Shown here piece after piece: positions 8,144 to 16,392 of a stretch of 64,000 nucleotides of DNA. A program made the translations under genes and the position numbers. The stretch's first letter is position 1. Each line of letters begins with the position of its first letter. A model generated the notes under the pieces. It worked only from the letters and a program-made list of their open reading frames with translations, searched no databases and had not been told where the DNA came from. Origin of the DNA: Flavobacterium cellulosilyticum (GTDB lineage Bacteria > Bacteroidota > Bacteroidia > Flavobacteriales > Flavobacteriaceae); NCBI RefSeq assembly GCF_004349355.1, contig NZ_SMFK01000005.1, forward strand, positions 62,001 through 126,000, in the 5' to 3' direction.

Positions 8144-9343
8144 CTATTCTGAGTTTTTCTTTTTTTCTAAATTTACAACTCTTGGGTTCACCCAAAACAC
8201 AAAATAAATCAGAATGAAAATTGTGGCAATTCCTGTTACGATAAAGGTTTCGCTTGCGCCAAATTGATACCAAATCAATCCCGCCAATGAACTTGCTAGC
8301 ATTGCGCAAATACTTTGAAAACCAGCATAGGTTCCTATTGCGGTTGCTGTGTCTTTTTTGTCGATGCTATTGCTAATCAAAGCTTTGGCAATACCTTCGG
8401 TGGCAGCAGCATAAATTCCGTAAAGGGAAAATAGTCCAATTAGTGTATTTCTATTTGTACTGAAACCCATTCCCAAATACACGAACGCAAATAAACAAAG
8501 TCCAATTACAAACGTTTTTTTCAATCCAATTTTGTCAGCCATTATTCCAATAGGTAAAGCAAAGAGGGCATAAATCAAATTGTAAAATATGTACAATCCA
8601 ATGACGTAAGTGTCGCTTAATCCTGATTGTTTTGCTTTCAATAATAGAAATACATCTGAACTATTGAATAAGGCAAAGGCCAATAATCCAATAACTACTT
8701 TGCGATACAATACAGGACTGTTTTTCCAATAGTGAAAAGAGGCAAAAAAAGAGGTTGAGGTATTCTTTTTTGATATTGAATTCCTATTGTCTTTGAGTAA
8801 AAAGGAAACTAAGATGGCTAAAACACCTGGGAAAAATGCAATGTAAAATAAGGTTTTGTAGTCTTCTGGATAAAAATAGAGGTAGAGCAAGGCTAGTAAT
8901 GGTCCCAAAACAGCTCCTAAAGTATCCATCGAGCGATGAAAACCAAAAACTTTTCCTTTGGTTTCGGGCCTAGCTTCATCTGAAAGAATCGCGTCTCTGG
9001 CTCCAGTTCGGATTCCTTTTCCAATACGGTCGATGGTTCTTGCCAAGAAGATCCAAAGAGGAAATATGAAAATCGCCATCATTGGTTTTGAAATAGCACT
9101 TAAACAATAGCCTATTTGCACAAAAGGAACTCGTTTGCCTGAATTATCAGAAAGTTTGCCAAAATACCCTTTGCTGAGTCCAGCGACTGCTTCGGCAACA
9201 CCTTCAAGAATTCCGATTAGCACAATCGAAAAACCAATAGTTTTTAAATAAATTGGCATAATGGGATACAACATTTCACTTGCCATATCTGTAAACAAAC
9301 TTACAAATGATAAAATCCAAACAGTGCGTGTGATGTTTTTCAA
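8144..9343 (-). CDS. MFS transporter
   Basis: The 399-residue protein has 12 predicted hydrophobic segments and the MFS loop 2-3 signature (GYFGKLSDNSGKRVPF). A second copy of the motif follows segment 7-8 (GIMADKIGLKKTF). RIGKGIRTGARDAILSDE after segment 4 is typical of the branch that includes efflux-type MFS proteins annotated in Bacteroidota. The substrate cannot be predicted. The gene is not in an operon, and a 790-base gene-free spacer precedes it. Confidence 0.85.
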   Translation of the reverse strand: MKNITRTVWILSFVSLFTDMASEMLYPIMPIYLKTIGFSIVLIGILEGVAEAVAGLSKGYFGKLSDNSGKRVPFVQIGYCLSAISKPMMAIFIFPLWIFLARTIDRIGKGIRTGARDAILSDEARPETKGKVFGFHRSMDTLGAVLGPLLALLYLYFYPEDYKTLFYIAFFPGVLAILVSFLLKDNRNSISKKNTSTSFFASFHYWKNSPVLYRKVVIGLLAFALFNSSDVFLLLKAKQSGLSDTYVIGLYIFYNLIYALFALPIGIMADKIGLKKTFVIGLCLFAFVYLGMGFSTNRNTLIGLFSLYGIYAAATEGIAKALISNSIDKKDTATAIGTYAGFQSICAMLASSLAGLIWYQFGASETFIVTGIATIFILIYFVFWVNPRVVNLEKKKNSE

Positions 9344-9358
9344 GTTGATTTTTTTTTA

Positions 9359-9573
9359 GCCACGAATTATACGAATTAGCACAAATTTCTGATTTAATCT
9401 CTTTAGATTTAATTCCTCGAAGATCTCTTTCGATTTTTTTTGCCACAGATTCACAGATTAAAAATGATTTTTTAAAATCTGTGAATCTGTGGCTGTTATT
9501 TCGCTAACACCTCTGGGGCTCTGACCCAAGGTAGTTTGTTGAAAAATTAGTGAAAATTCGTGTAATTCGTGGC
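9359..9573. repeat. nested inverted repeats
   Basis: The outer arms are 19 bases (9359-9377, GCCACGAATTATACGAATT, and 9555-9573), with one mismatch. The inner arms are a perfect 18 bases (9442-9459, GCCACAGATTCACAGATT, and 9476-9493). Both arms share the GCCAC-GA(A)TT lead and an internal direct repeat, so the two palindromes look related. Confidence 0.75.
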
Positions 9574-9652
9574 AAAGTTTTTATACAGTGTTTGTGTCCT
9601 TAAAATTAGTCCGTTTAGCTGACAGTTATGATATTATATTCTTCTCAAATGT

Positions 9653-9690
9653 AAAAAAAAATCCTCAAGTACTATTCGTAATTGAGGATT
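9653..9690 (-). terminator. Rho-independent terminator (shared-sequence type)
   Basis: Arms ATCCTCAA (9661-9668) and TTGAGGAT (9682-9689) are followed on the minus strand by eight T. Its loop resembles those of the terminators at 11591-11628 and 20019-20052. Confidence 0.6.
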
Positions 9691-10007
9691 GAAATTGGAG
9701 TATAGTTATTAAAAATCGGAATTTAATAATTCTTAATTTTTTAAAGGTTTTAATTAAAAACATTATTGTCCAATAAAATTAATTCTTTATAAAAGTACAG
9801 CCCCTACGGGACAAATCACAGATTACAACTTTCTTACTACCAATATTTAACCTCTACGAGGCAAGCTCCGTTAGGAGCAAAATATTGGTAGAAATAAATC
9901 AAGCAAATCCAATCCTAATGTGCAGTAGGGACTGTACCTATTCTGTTTTATCTATTGGGAAAAGAATTAATCGGACAACAATGAATTAACAAATCTAATT
10001 TGAATAA

Positions 10008-10119
10008 TAGCCCCGATTAAAGTGAAAATCCTTTTGTCCCGCTTTGTTTTGCGGGACAAAAGATTGCAACGTAAAGCGGGAAATAGGTCAAAAAGTGACG
10101 ATAATAGTATGCTCCTAAA
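10008..10119 (-). repeat. dispersed repeat family A, copy 2 (inverted)
   Basis: Read on the minus strand it begins TTTAGGAGC and ends CGGGGCTA. It carries TTCCCGCTTTACGTTGCAAT, a hairpin TTTTGTCCCGC/GCGGGACAAAA and GGATTTTCACTTTAAT, in the same order as copy 1. Confidence 0.7.
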
Positions 10120-10136
10120 AACGAATCGAACTCAAG

Positions 10137-11060
10137 TTAAAAGGATTTTATAATTCCAAAACGCAACCGAACTCCAGCATCATTTTGTTCACCATTCATT
10201 TTATTGATGATTGGTACAGAAAGTGTCAAAGGGAAACTCCATTTTTTATGGGAAAGTGTAGTTCCCAAATTGGCAAATCCGAGATAATAGCCTGAGTTTT
10301 CATCCACTTCTAAGTCTTCTTTTAACTTGTCTAGTCCTTCGCCATAATAGCCACCAAAAATATTCCAACCAAAATTGGAGGATTTATTTTCTTCTTTTTC
10401 ATCGATGGAATTTAAACGACCGCCTTCTATTATTTTATAGGATAAGGATAGATTTTGTATGGCAATACTCCCGTAATAATTGTCCTGAAAACCTTTGGTA
10501 GTATATTTATAAAGAGCATTGCCAACGAGTGTCATTTTGTCCCAATGTTTTGAAAATAACACACCAACTATAGGGTCATAAGAACCAGAACCTACCACCA
10601 CAGTAGAGTTGTCGAAATTGGAATTTTTCTGAATTCCGGTTGGTAGTTCAATACCAGCTTGAAGACCAAAATTTAAATTGTTTTTCGAGAAAACAGTGAA
10701 AGTCCCCATAAGATTCAAATCGCCAATTCCGTGATTATTTCCGTCATTTGTATGCAGAAATACATAAGGAACCAATGCCGAAATTGTGATTTTATCGGTC
10801 ACACCATAACGAACACCTAAAGAACTGATGAACATGCTTTTGAGTAGTTTTTCATCATGTTCATGTGCATGACCATCTTGGATTGTTCTATAATCGCCAT
10901 AAGTTTCAATGACGAATTGTTTTTTTTGTAAAGTAAGAATTCCGTTGTTGTAATCGGTTGAAGTTGCGCTGGCACCTGAAGCGGCACAACAAGCGCATTG
11001 GCTGTAAGAAGAGGTAGTAGCAAAAAGAGCTAGAACGAAAAGTAATATTATTTTTTTCAT
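10137..11060 (-). CDS. outer-membrane transporter-like protein with Cys-rich N-terminus
   Basis: The 307-residue protein starts with a signal peptide (MKKIILLFVLALFATTSSYS) followed at once by QCACCAASGASA and later a His-rich HAHEHDEK. The rest is a series of amphipathic strands (ITISALVPYVFL, LNFGLQAGIELPTG, WSFPLTLSVPII), ending in aromatic KSF, as in outer-membrane barrels. The CxCC and HxHEH clusters suggest metal binding, perhaps copper or zinc; this is inference. The small gene at 11159 lies upstream on the same strand and also has paired cysteines, so the two may work together. Confidence 0.65.
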   Translation of the reverse strand: MKKIILLFVLALFATTSSYSQCACCAASGASATSTDYNNGILTLQKKQFVIETYGDYRTIQDGHAHEHDEKLLKSMFISSLGVRYGVTDKITISALVPYVFLHTNDGNNHGIGDLNLMGTFTVFSKNNLNFGLQAGIELPTGIQKNSNFDNSTVVVGSGSYDPIVGVLFSKHWDKMTLVGNALYKYTTKGFQDNYYGSIAIQNLSLSYKIIEGGRLNSIDEKEENKSSNFGWNIFGGYYGEGLDKLKEDLEVDENSGYYLGFANLGTTLSHKKWSFPLTLSVPIINKMNGEQNDAGVRLRFGIIKSF

Positions 11061-11158
11061 TAGAATTTTGTGTAAATTTTATATAGGGGGATTGTTCCAT
11101 GGGTTTGAACCTATGAAAAAGTCATTTCAAGAGGGATGAAATGAAAATTAATAAAGAT

Positions 11159-11530
11159 TTATACGAGTGGTGGACGAAAAATTCCTAACTGAATTGATGT
11201 TGGTTTTTCGCAATGGAGCGTAATCAAAACTTTAGATTTTTCGCTACTAAATTGTGGAGTAAAATGATTTTTTGAAACAGAATAAATATAAACTAATTCT
11301 TGTTTTTCTCTTAAGTTGGCAGCTTCTTTTTTCTCTTTTTCGGCTGCTTTTTTGAGTTGGATAGATAAAAAACATTGACCGTTACAGTGATTGACTTTCA
11401 TCTGACGTTGAACACACAAGTTCTTTGTAATCTCTTCCTGATGAATCTTAAAATTCAAATAAATAAATACATTGCTTAGTGATGGTACAAGCAATAAAAA
11501 TGAAATTAATATGGAGTAAAAAAGTTTCAG
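11159..11530 (-). CDS. small membrane or exported Cys/His protein, start uncertain
   Basis: The frame can start at TTG 11494 (111 residues), but it is open further. Starting at CTG 11530 gives a natural leader, M/L-KLFYSILISFLLLVPSLSN, that looks like a signal peptide or membrane anchor. No ATG lies in the open frame. Downstream are KNLCVQRQMKVNHCNGQCFL, a Cys/His cluster, then a Lys/Ala/Glu helix and a short C-terminal part. Flavobacterium genomes often have such a small Cys protein next to putative metal-related outer-membrane genes. A TATTTTTG promoter element at 11550-11557 (minus strand) supports a start close to 11530. No function is known to me. Confidence 0.6.
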   Translation of the reverse strand: MKLFYSILISFLLLVPSLSNVFIYLNFKIHQEEITKNLCVQRQMKVNHCNGQCFLSIQLKKAAEKEKKEAANLREKQELVYIYSVSKNHFTPQFSSEKSKVLITLHCEKPTSIQLGIFRPPLV

Positions 11531-11549
11531 AAAAGCGAATTTTGTGCGG

Positions 11550-11557
11550 CAAAAATA
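11550..11557 (-). promoter_or_regulatory. TAnnTTTG promoter element for the small Cys protein
   Basis: TATTTTTG on the minus strand lies about 20 bases upstream of the proposed CTG start at 11530. Confidence 0.45.
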
Positions 11558-11590
11558 GTATATTTTTATAGAGAACTTCTTCCTTTAATG

Positions 11591-11628
11591 AAAAAAACCC
11601 CAACTATTTTCATAATTGAGGATGGGTT
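11591..11628 (-). terminator. terminator after the PfpI-like gene
   Basis: An imperfect hairpin pairs ACCCCAA with TTGAGGATGGGT around the loop CTATTTTCATAA. It is followed on the minus strand by seven T. It lies 75 bases after the end of the gene at 11703 and resembles the hairpins at 9653 and 20019. Confidence 0.6.
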
Positions 11629-11702
11629 GAAAAAGACTTTAAACTATGATGGGTTAAACTAATGAGGATATGTCCTATTGGACGGGATTCTAGCTTTTTG
11701 GC

Positions 11703-12278
11703 TTATATCTTAATTGTTGCTCCCATAAGTTTCAAAAATTCTCTTATAAAACTCGGGTGTGCAGGCCAAGCTGGGGATGTAACAAGATTTCCATCTACAT
11801 AAGCTCCGTCTACAGGAATCGATTGGAATTCTCCTCCCGCTAAAGTTACTTCTGGACCAACTGCTGGGTATGCCGTTAGTTTTCTTCCTTTTACCACACC
11901 GGCAGCAGTCAAAATTTGAATGCCGTGGCAGATGGCAGCAACAGGTTTATTGGTTGAGAAAAAATGCTTTACTAATTCGAGTACTTTTGGGTTTAGTCTT
12001 AAATATTCTGGAGCTCTCCCTCCGGCAATCACTAAGCCATCATAATCTTCCACTTTTACAGCATCAAAACTGTAGTTCAACACAAAATTATGTCCTGGTT
12101 TTTCAGTATAAGTCTGGTCACCTTCAAAATCATGAATGGCAGTTTTTATAGAATCTCCCTTTTTTTTGTCAGGACAAACGGCATGAACGTCATAGCCAAC
12201 CATTTCAAGCATTTGAAACGGAACCATCGTTTCATAATCTTCTGTAAAATCTCCAGTTAAGAAAAGTACTTTTTTCAT
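11703..12278 (-). CDS. DJ-1/PfpI family protein (class I glutamine amidotransferase-like)
   Basis: The 191-residue protein has the nucleophile elbow [10 protein letters not shown] (Cys near residue 115) and the conserved [17 protein letters not shown] segment upstream of it. This is the layout of the PfpI/YhbO/DJ-1 superfamily, whose members act as stress chaperones, glyoxalases or proteases. No signal peptide is seen, so it is cytoplasmic. The exact reaction is not determined by the sequence. The gene stands alone, with a terminator-like hairpin downstream. Confidence 0.85.
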   Translation of the reverse strand: MKKVLFLTGDFTEDYETMVPFQMLEMVGYDVHAVCPDKKKGDSIKTAIHDFEGDQTYTEKPGHNFVLNYSFDAVKVEDYDGLVIAGGRAPEYLRLNPKVLELVKHFFSTNKPVAAICHGIQILTAAGVVKGRKLTAYPAVGPEVTLAGGEFQSIPVDGAYVDGNLVTSPAWPAHPSFIREFLKLMGATIKI

Positions 12279-12569
12279 AAAATCTATTTTTTAGTTTGTT
12301 TATAAGCGTAAGATAAAGACAATGAAAGTCTCAGAAAAAGACTTTGTTTGACAACTAACAAATATAAAAAAATTGTTGTCTAGAAACTTGTAATTTTGTG
12401 TTAATTACTTATTATCAGTAGTTTAATTCTGTTGTATGTGACATCAAAAGTTGGGGTATTCGAGTACTGTTTTTTATTTCATGGTAGCTATGAGAATGTT
12501 TATTTTTCATTTTTTTTATAAATCAAAAACCTGCCTAGGATTGGAAACCCAGTGCCGTGCCAATTTTAA
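12279..12569. other. intergenic spacer, nothing recognised
   Basis: This is AT-rich sequence of about 290 bases between two minus-strand genes. I see no coding frame, hairpin or repeat that stands out. Confidence 0.6.
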
Positions 12570-13742
12570 TTAAAGTTTCGTTTTTTTACTTAACGCCAAT
12601 AAACCAAGGAAGGGGCCGATGGCTAAAAAGCCAAAGATAAAAGTAGTGTCAATCGTGTTTTTTAGCAAGCTGATTAATTGAATACTAAGGATTGTTATGG
12701 CAAAGCCAATACAGTTTACAATGGTAAGCGCTGTTCCTTTTATCTCAGCAGGGGCATTTTGAGCGACTAATGTCGACAGAAGAGGAGAATCGGCAACTAC
12801 GACCATACCCCAGAAAATTAAGAAAGTTATAAAAAAACCTTCTGATGCTTGTGTAAATAATAATGGACAAATAAGGCAACAAATGCAGGATAAAAATAAG
12901 GATATAAAGGCTATGTTTTTAACACCAAAGATTTGTGAGAGATAACCACTAAGTACACATGCAAGTCCTCCAATTCCGATGATTGTAAAAGACAAAACCG
13001 AAATGTTAAAGCTTGCTTCATGGTGCAAATTGCTATATGTTTTTAACAATAATGGTGTAAATGCCCAGAAAGCATACAACTCCCACATGTGGCCAAAATA
13101 ACCAAATGCAGCAGCACGCAAGTTTTGATTTTTAAATACATTAAAGAAAGCCGATAAGTTGATACCTTGACTTTGTTTTCGATACGGACCATCGGGAACT
13201 AAAAAGACCATCATCAAACCACCCAGAATGGCTAGAGAAGAAGTTGTAAATAGTACGGCTTTCCATGGAAACCCATTCGTGATTCCTTTTAATAAATGCG
13301 GAAAAGCAGTGCCTAGTACTAAGGCGCCAACTAAAAACCCCAAGGATTTGCCCAATCCTTTTTCAAAATAATCAGTGGCTATTTTCATTCCAACAGGGTA
13401 AATTCCAGCGAGGAAAAAACCGGTTAAGAATCGTAAAATGAGAATGGAGGTTAAATTATTGCCATCCCATATAATTCCTGCGTTGAATATAGCGCCAAAT
13501 AAAGCGCTTATCAAGAATACCTTTGAAGGGGAAAAACGATCGGCTATTGTTAATAGTGCAAAAACTAAAGTGCCTAAAATAAAACCAAACTGCACTGCTG
13601 AGGTTAAGAATCCCACAGCGTTTTCGTTAAGACCAAAATTGATTACTAAGTCGCTCATTACGGCATTGCTTGCAAACCAAAGTGAGGTACAGCAAAATTG
13701 AGCAATAACAATTATAGGGAGTATTATTTTTGTTGGATTCAT
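12570..13742 (-). CDS. MFS transporter
   Basis: From the ATG at 13742 (MNPTKIILPIIVIAQFCCTS) the protein has 390 residues and about 12 hydrophobic segments. LLTIADRFSPSKVFLIS matches the MFS loop 2-3 motif position. The frame is open to 13796, but the extra 18 residues are polar and precede a natural membrane start, so the shorter form is preferred. The substrate is unknown. No linked enzyme genes suggest a pathway. Confidence 0.82.
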   Translation of the reverse strand: MNPTKIILPIIVIAQFCCTSLWFASNAVMSDLVINFGLNENAVGFLTSAVQFGFILGTLVFALLTIADRFSPSKVFLISALFGAIFNAGIIWDGNNLTSILILRFLTGFFLAGIYPVGMKIATDYFEKGLGKSLGFLVGALVLGTAFPHLLKGITNGFPWKAVLFTTSSLAILGGLMMVFLVPDGPYRKQSQGINLSAFFNVFKNQNLRAAAFGYFGHMWELYAFWAFTPLLLKTYSNLHHEASFNISVLSFTIIGIGGLACVLSGYLSQIFGVKNIAFISLFLSCICCLICPLLFTQASEGFFITFLIFWGMVVVADSPLLSTLVAQNAPAEIKGTALTIVNCIGFAITILSIQLISLLKNTIDTTFIFGFLAIGPFLGLLALSKKTKL

Positions 13743-13944
13743 ATCGTTTACAGCTTCTTTTAATTGGCGAAGATTGTTGTTTTCTAGACAAAACAAAATT
13801 AGAACATTATTAATAACGAAACTTAACTTTTTAAAATCTTAAGGTGAAAGCGCAATATCATTACGTTTATTTGTTGTTTCGAATTTTATAAGCCTGAGAC
13901 GACAATTTTTAAGTGTTAATATGTTAAATTATCGATAACTTTAG

Positions 13945-14097
13945 TTTCCTATTTGGCGATGGAACGGAAAAAAATATGAAAATTATAAGACAATTACAGA
14001 TACCCAATTAAATGCAGCCAAACCCGTATATATTGAAGAAGCTAGCAAACTTTATACTGATAAATTAAAAAAAGATATTTTAAAGAAAAAACAATGA
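13945..14097 (+). pseudogene. 3' remnant of an unidentified gene
   Basis: After a TAG at 13942-13944, a frame of about 50 codons reads WRWNGKKYENYKTITDTQLN and on to KLKKDILKKKQ before TGA at 14095-14097. Codon use and composition look like a genuine C-terminus, but there is no start codon near its beginning. It is best explained as the tail of a deleted gene. No family is recognised. Confidence 0.4.
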
Positions 14098-14196
14098 ATT
14101 TATAAATCCAATCTACAATGCACATATCGATTTTGGGATTGTCGCCTTCTTCTAATTTATAACAAGTTAAGGGAAATTATAAAACAACAATTTTTC

Positions 14197-14305
14197 TTTA
14201 GGAGCAGAACCATTGGCGATTTCAAGAACGAATCCTCCTGCTCTCGCCTTTATCTCCTCTTCTCGATGTATCGGGAAGAGGAGGATATCGGTTCGATCAG
14301 GGCTA
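14197..14305 (+). repeat. dispersed repeat family A, copy 3 (divergent)
   Basis: It begins TTTAGGAGC and ends CAGGGCTA. It has CTGCTCTCGCCTTTATCT, a hairpin CCTCTTC/GAAGAGG and AGGATATCGGTTCGATC in the positions of the corresponding segments of copy 1. It is the least similar copy. Confidence 0.5.
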
Positions 14306-14540
14306 AGAATGATATATTGCTTTCATAATTTTAAAACAGTAGTCTTTATGAGATTACTTCTTTTCACATAGCCAATCAGTAAATTGGTGTCAAACTAAAT
14401 CCTAACCAAAAAAGAAATGTAATTAAAAATTGGAAAGGGCAATTAATTTGGATTTTCCAAGAAATGGCGGCTTCAAAAATCGTACAAAAGAACCTATTTT
14501 AGCTGTAATAGCCACACTTAACCAGATACAGTCAAAAGAT

Positions 14541-14572
14541 TTTGTTTTAAAACATCATTCCAAGTATATTTG
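14541..14572 (+). promoter_or_regulatory. promoter of the peptidase-lipoprotein pair
   Basis: TTTG at 14541-14544 and TATATTTG at 14565-14572 are separated by 20 bases. The ATG follows about 80 bases later. Confidence 0.55.
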
Positions 14573-14652
14573 TAAATATTGAATAATTAGGAAAAATATC
14601 CAATTGCGCCCCCAATTCACCACTATTAAAAAAAACTTCAAGAATTTTATTA

Positions 14653-15570
14653 ATGAATAAGTATTGTTTTATATCTATTGTCTTATTAGTACTAACCCAT
14701 TTAAACCTAGCAGCAAAAAATAATAATTTAAGAATGATAACTATCAATTTGGATAAAGTAGATTTATCTCTTTTATCCAAAAAAACTTTAAGCGAAACCA
14801 TTAATGATAGTATACAATCGATTCCTAAACTTAAAATGTCTTCTTTAAAAGTTTTAGTTGATAAGGAACTAAAAATTAATAATGGAAGTAAAATCGTAAC
14901 CTACAGAATATACAATAATGGACGCATAGTAAAATACATTCCTAAAATTGTAAATAAAAAATTGGAGAATAAATACAAATATGTGTATTTTGATAAAGAA
15001 GGAAATAAACATGTTTTAGGTATATTTACCATCTTCAAAAAGCCACTATACAAAGGAGATAAAGATAAATTTGTCAATTTAATAAGTCTAGAAGAGGTGC
15101 CCAAATATTATAAAGAGGGCAAATATCAATATCATTTTAATGTCGATTCGCCTCGATCCTATTTGAATGAACAAACTTTAGCTGGTTTTTTTGGAGCCAT
15201 GTTCGAGGTTAATTATTTGGATATCAGTTGTAATGGGTTTAGCCATAATGATGGATCATCCAAGCCGAGTAGGAGTCATATCAATGGGAATAATGGTGAT
15301 TTTAAATATTTAAGAAAAGATAAATCGTTACCTTGTGGCAAAGGAACTAGTCTAAATATCATAAAAACGCCAGACTCTTTAGATTATGAAAGGCAAAATA
15401 AATGGAATGATGCATTGTACAAGTTTGGATGGAAAAGTATGTTAGGCTGGTCCTATAAAATAAAAGGCAAAACACACTATCTCAATCACATTACGCACAA
15501 AACTAAAGATCATTACCATCATTTACACGTACAGGGTTTCGAACCCTTATTTAAAGAAATAAAAGAATGA
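14653..15570 (+). CDS. secreted protein with predicted LAS-type metallopeptidase domain
   Basis: The 305-residue protein has a signal peptide (MNKYCFISIVLLVLTHLNLA). Its C-terminal third contains SRSHINGNNGD, which fits the SxHxxGxxxD zinc motif of LAS peptidases (M15, M23, M74). It ends with DHYHHLHVQGF, which fits the second HxH zinc motif. Such enzymes cut peptidoglycan cross-links, so a cell-wall target is plausible. The N-terminal 170 residues are not recognised and may bind a partner or substrate. The stop codon overlaps the start of a lipoprotein gene (ATGA). No close family name comes to mind, so the enzymatic call is inference from the motifs. Confidence 0.55.
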   Translation: MNKYCFISIVLLVLTHLNLAAKNNNLRMITINLDKVDLSLLSKKTLSETINDSIQSIPKLKMSSLKVLVDKELKINNGSKIVTYRIYNNGRIVKYIPKIVNKKLENKYKYVYFDKEGNKHVLGIFTIFKKPLYKGDKDKFVNLISLEEVPKYYKEGKYQYHFNVDSPRSYLNEQTLAGFFGAMFEVNYLDISCNGFSHNDGSSKPSRSHINGNNGDFKYLRKDKSLPCGKGTSLNIIKTPDSLDYERQNKWNDALYKFGWKSMLGWSYKIKGKTHYLNHITHKTKDHYHHLHVQGFEPLFKEIKE

Positions 15571-16193
15571 AAAAAAACTTTTTACTTATAATAATAGGAT
15601 TGTGCACACTTTTTTCTTGCAAAAAGACGAGCGAAAAGGCAGAGACAATAAGCACATCAATTCATGCAAAAAAGAAAGAAATTTATACTAGTGCAGACAC
15701 TAAAAGCTATTTGGATTTCGATAAAGAATTTAACGAATATAAAATTGCAGCTGTAAAAGATCCTCAAAAATTTTCAACTGAAGAAATGGCTTTTGAGGTA
15801 AAAGAAAATGATTTTAATTTTACTAAATCGGATCATTTTGATTATTATACCATCAAATCGTTCGACCTTGGAGATACCAATTTTAAAGTTATTTTGTATT
15901 CCACTTTTGGTGAAAATGATAGTAAGGTGGCCAATATTCAACTGAATAGTTATCGATCTGGTGTTCAGGTTGACGCGTTGTTGTTGGATAGTAGATTTGA
16001 ATTTGAAACTGAATATTACCGCAATTTTGTAATAAAAAACGACAAGACGATTGAAATTAAAAAAATGTCAGTCGACAAATTGCTTTATAATGTAAAAGGA
16101 GATATTATAGGCAATAGAAAAGTAAATGATACTTTGATTGATGTCGTTTCGTACAAAGTAAATCCCAAGGGTGAGTTCTTAAAGTTATTATAA
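15567..16193 (+). CDS. lipoprotein of unknown function, coupled to the peptidase gene
   Basis: The 208-residue protein has a lipoprotein signal (MKKNFLLIIIGLCTLFSC, lipid-modified Cys at residue 18) and then a Ser/Lys/Thr-rich linker. The rest is predicted mixed alpha/beta with no known motif. Its start overlaps the stop of the upstream peptidase gene, so the two products are likely made together. A lipoprotein tied to a possible wall hydrolase could be its partner, inhibitor or immunity factor; the sequence does not say which. Confidence 0.65.
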   Translation: MKKNFLLIIIGLCTLFSCKKTSEKAETISTSIHAKKKEIYTSADTKSYLDFDKEFNEYKIAAVKDPQKFSTEEMAFEVKENDFNFTKSDHFDYYTIKSFDLGDTNFKVILYSTFGENDSKVANIQLNSYRSGVQVDALLLDSRFEFETEYYRNFVIKNDKTIEIKKMSVDKLLYNVKGDIIGNRKVNDTLIDVVSYKVNPKGEFLKLL

Positions 16194-16392
16194 GTTACTT
16201 TTGATTTATATAACAAGAGGTTTCTTCTATCTAATTCAAACGACTTCGTACTCACAATTACATTCGATTTTAACCTTTTCTAAGTTAAGTTTGTTGGCAG
16301 ATAGGTAGACAATGTAATCAGTATTCTATAATTATCGGAATCGCAGTGCTAACCCTATTTTTAATTATTTTTTTAAGTTATACGGTGACTAG

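Larger units (their letters stand above)
9344..10007. other. gene-free spacer rich in inverted repeats
   Basis: No coding frame is convincing here. The stretch holds a nested pair of palindromes (9359-9573), a terminator-like hairpin (9653-9690) and an 11-base inverted repeat (9838-9848 and 9880-9890, TACCAATATTT). Between the arms of the last there is GCTCCGTTAGGAGC, itself a palindrome. The next unit, repeat family A copy 2, follows at 10008. Confidence 0.7.
13797..14652. other. long spacer with gene remnant and repeat
   Basis: This 850-base stretch holds a 3' gene remnant (13945-14097), repeat family A copy 3 (14197-14305) and a promoter (14541-14572). A short frame around 14426-14500 reads NWKGQLIWIFQEMAASKIVQ, but it has no start and no recognised relatives. 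The region appears to be decayed sequence. Confidence 0.55.
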
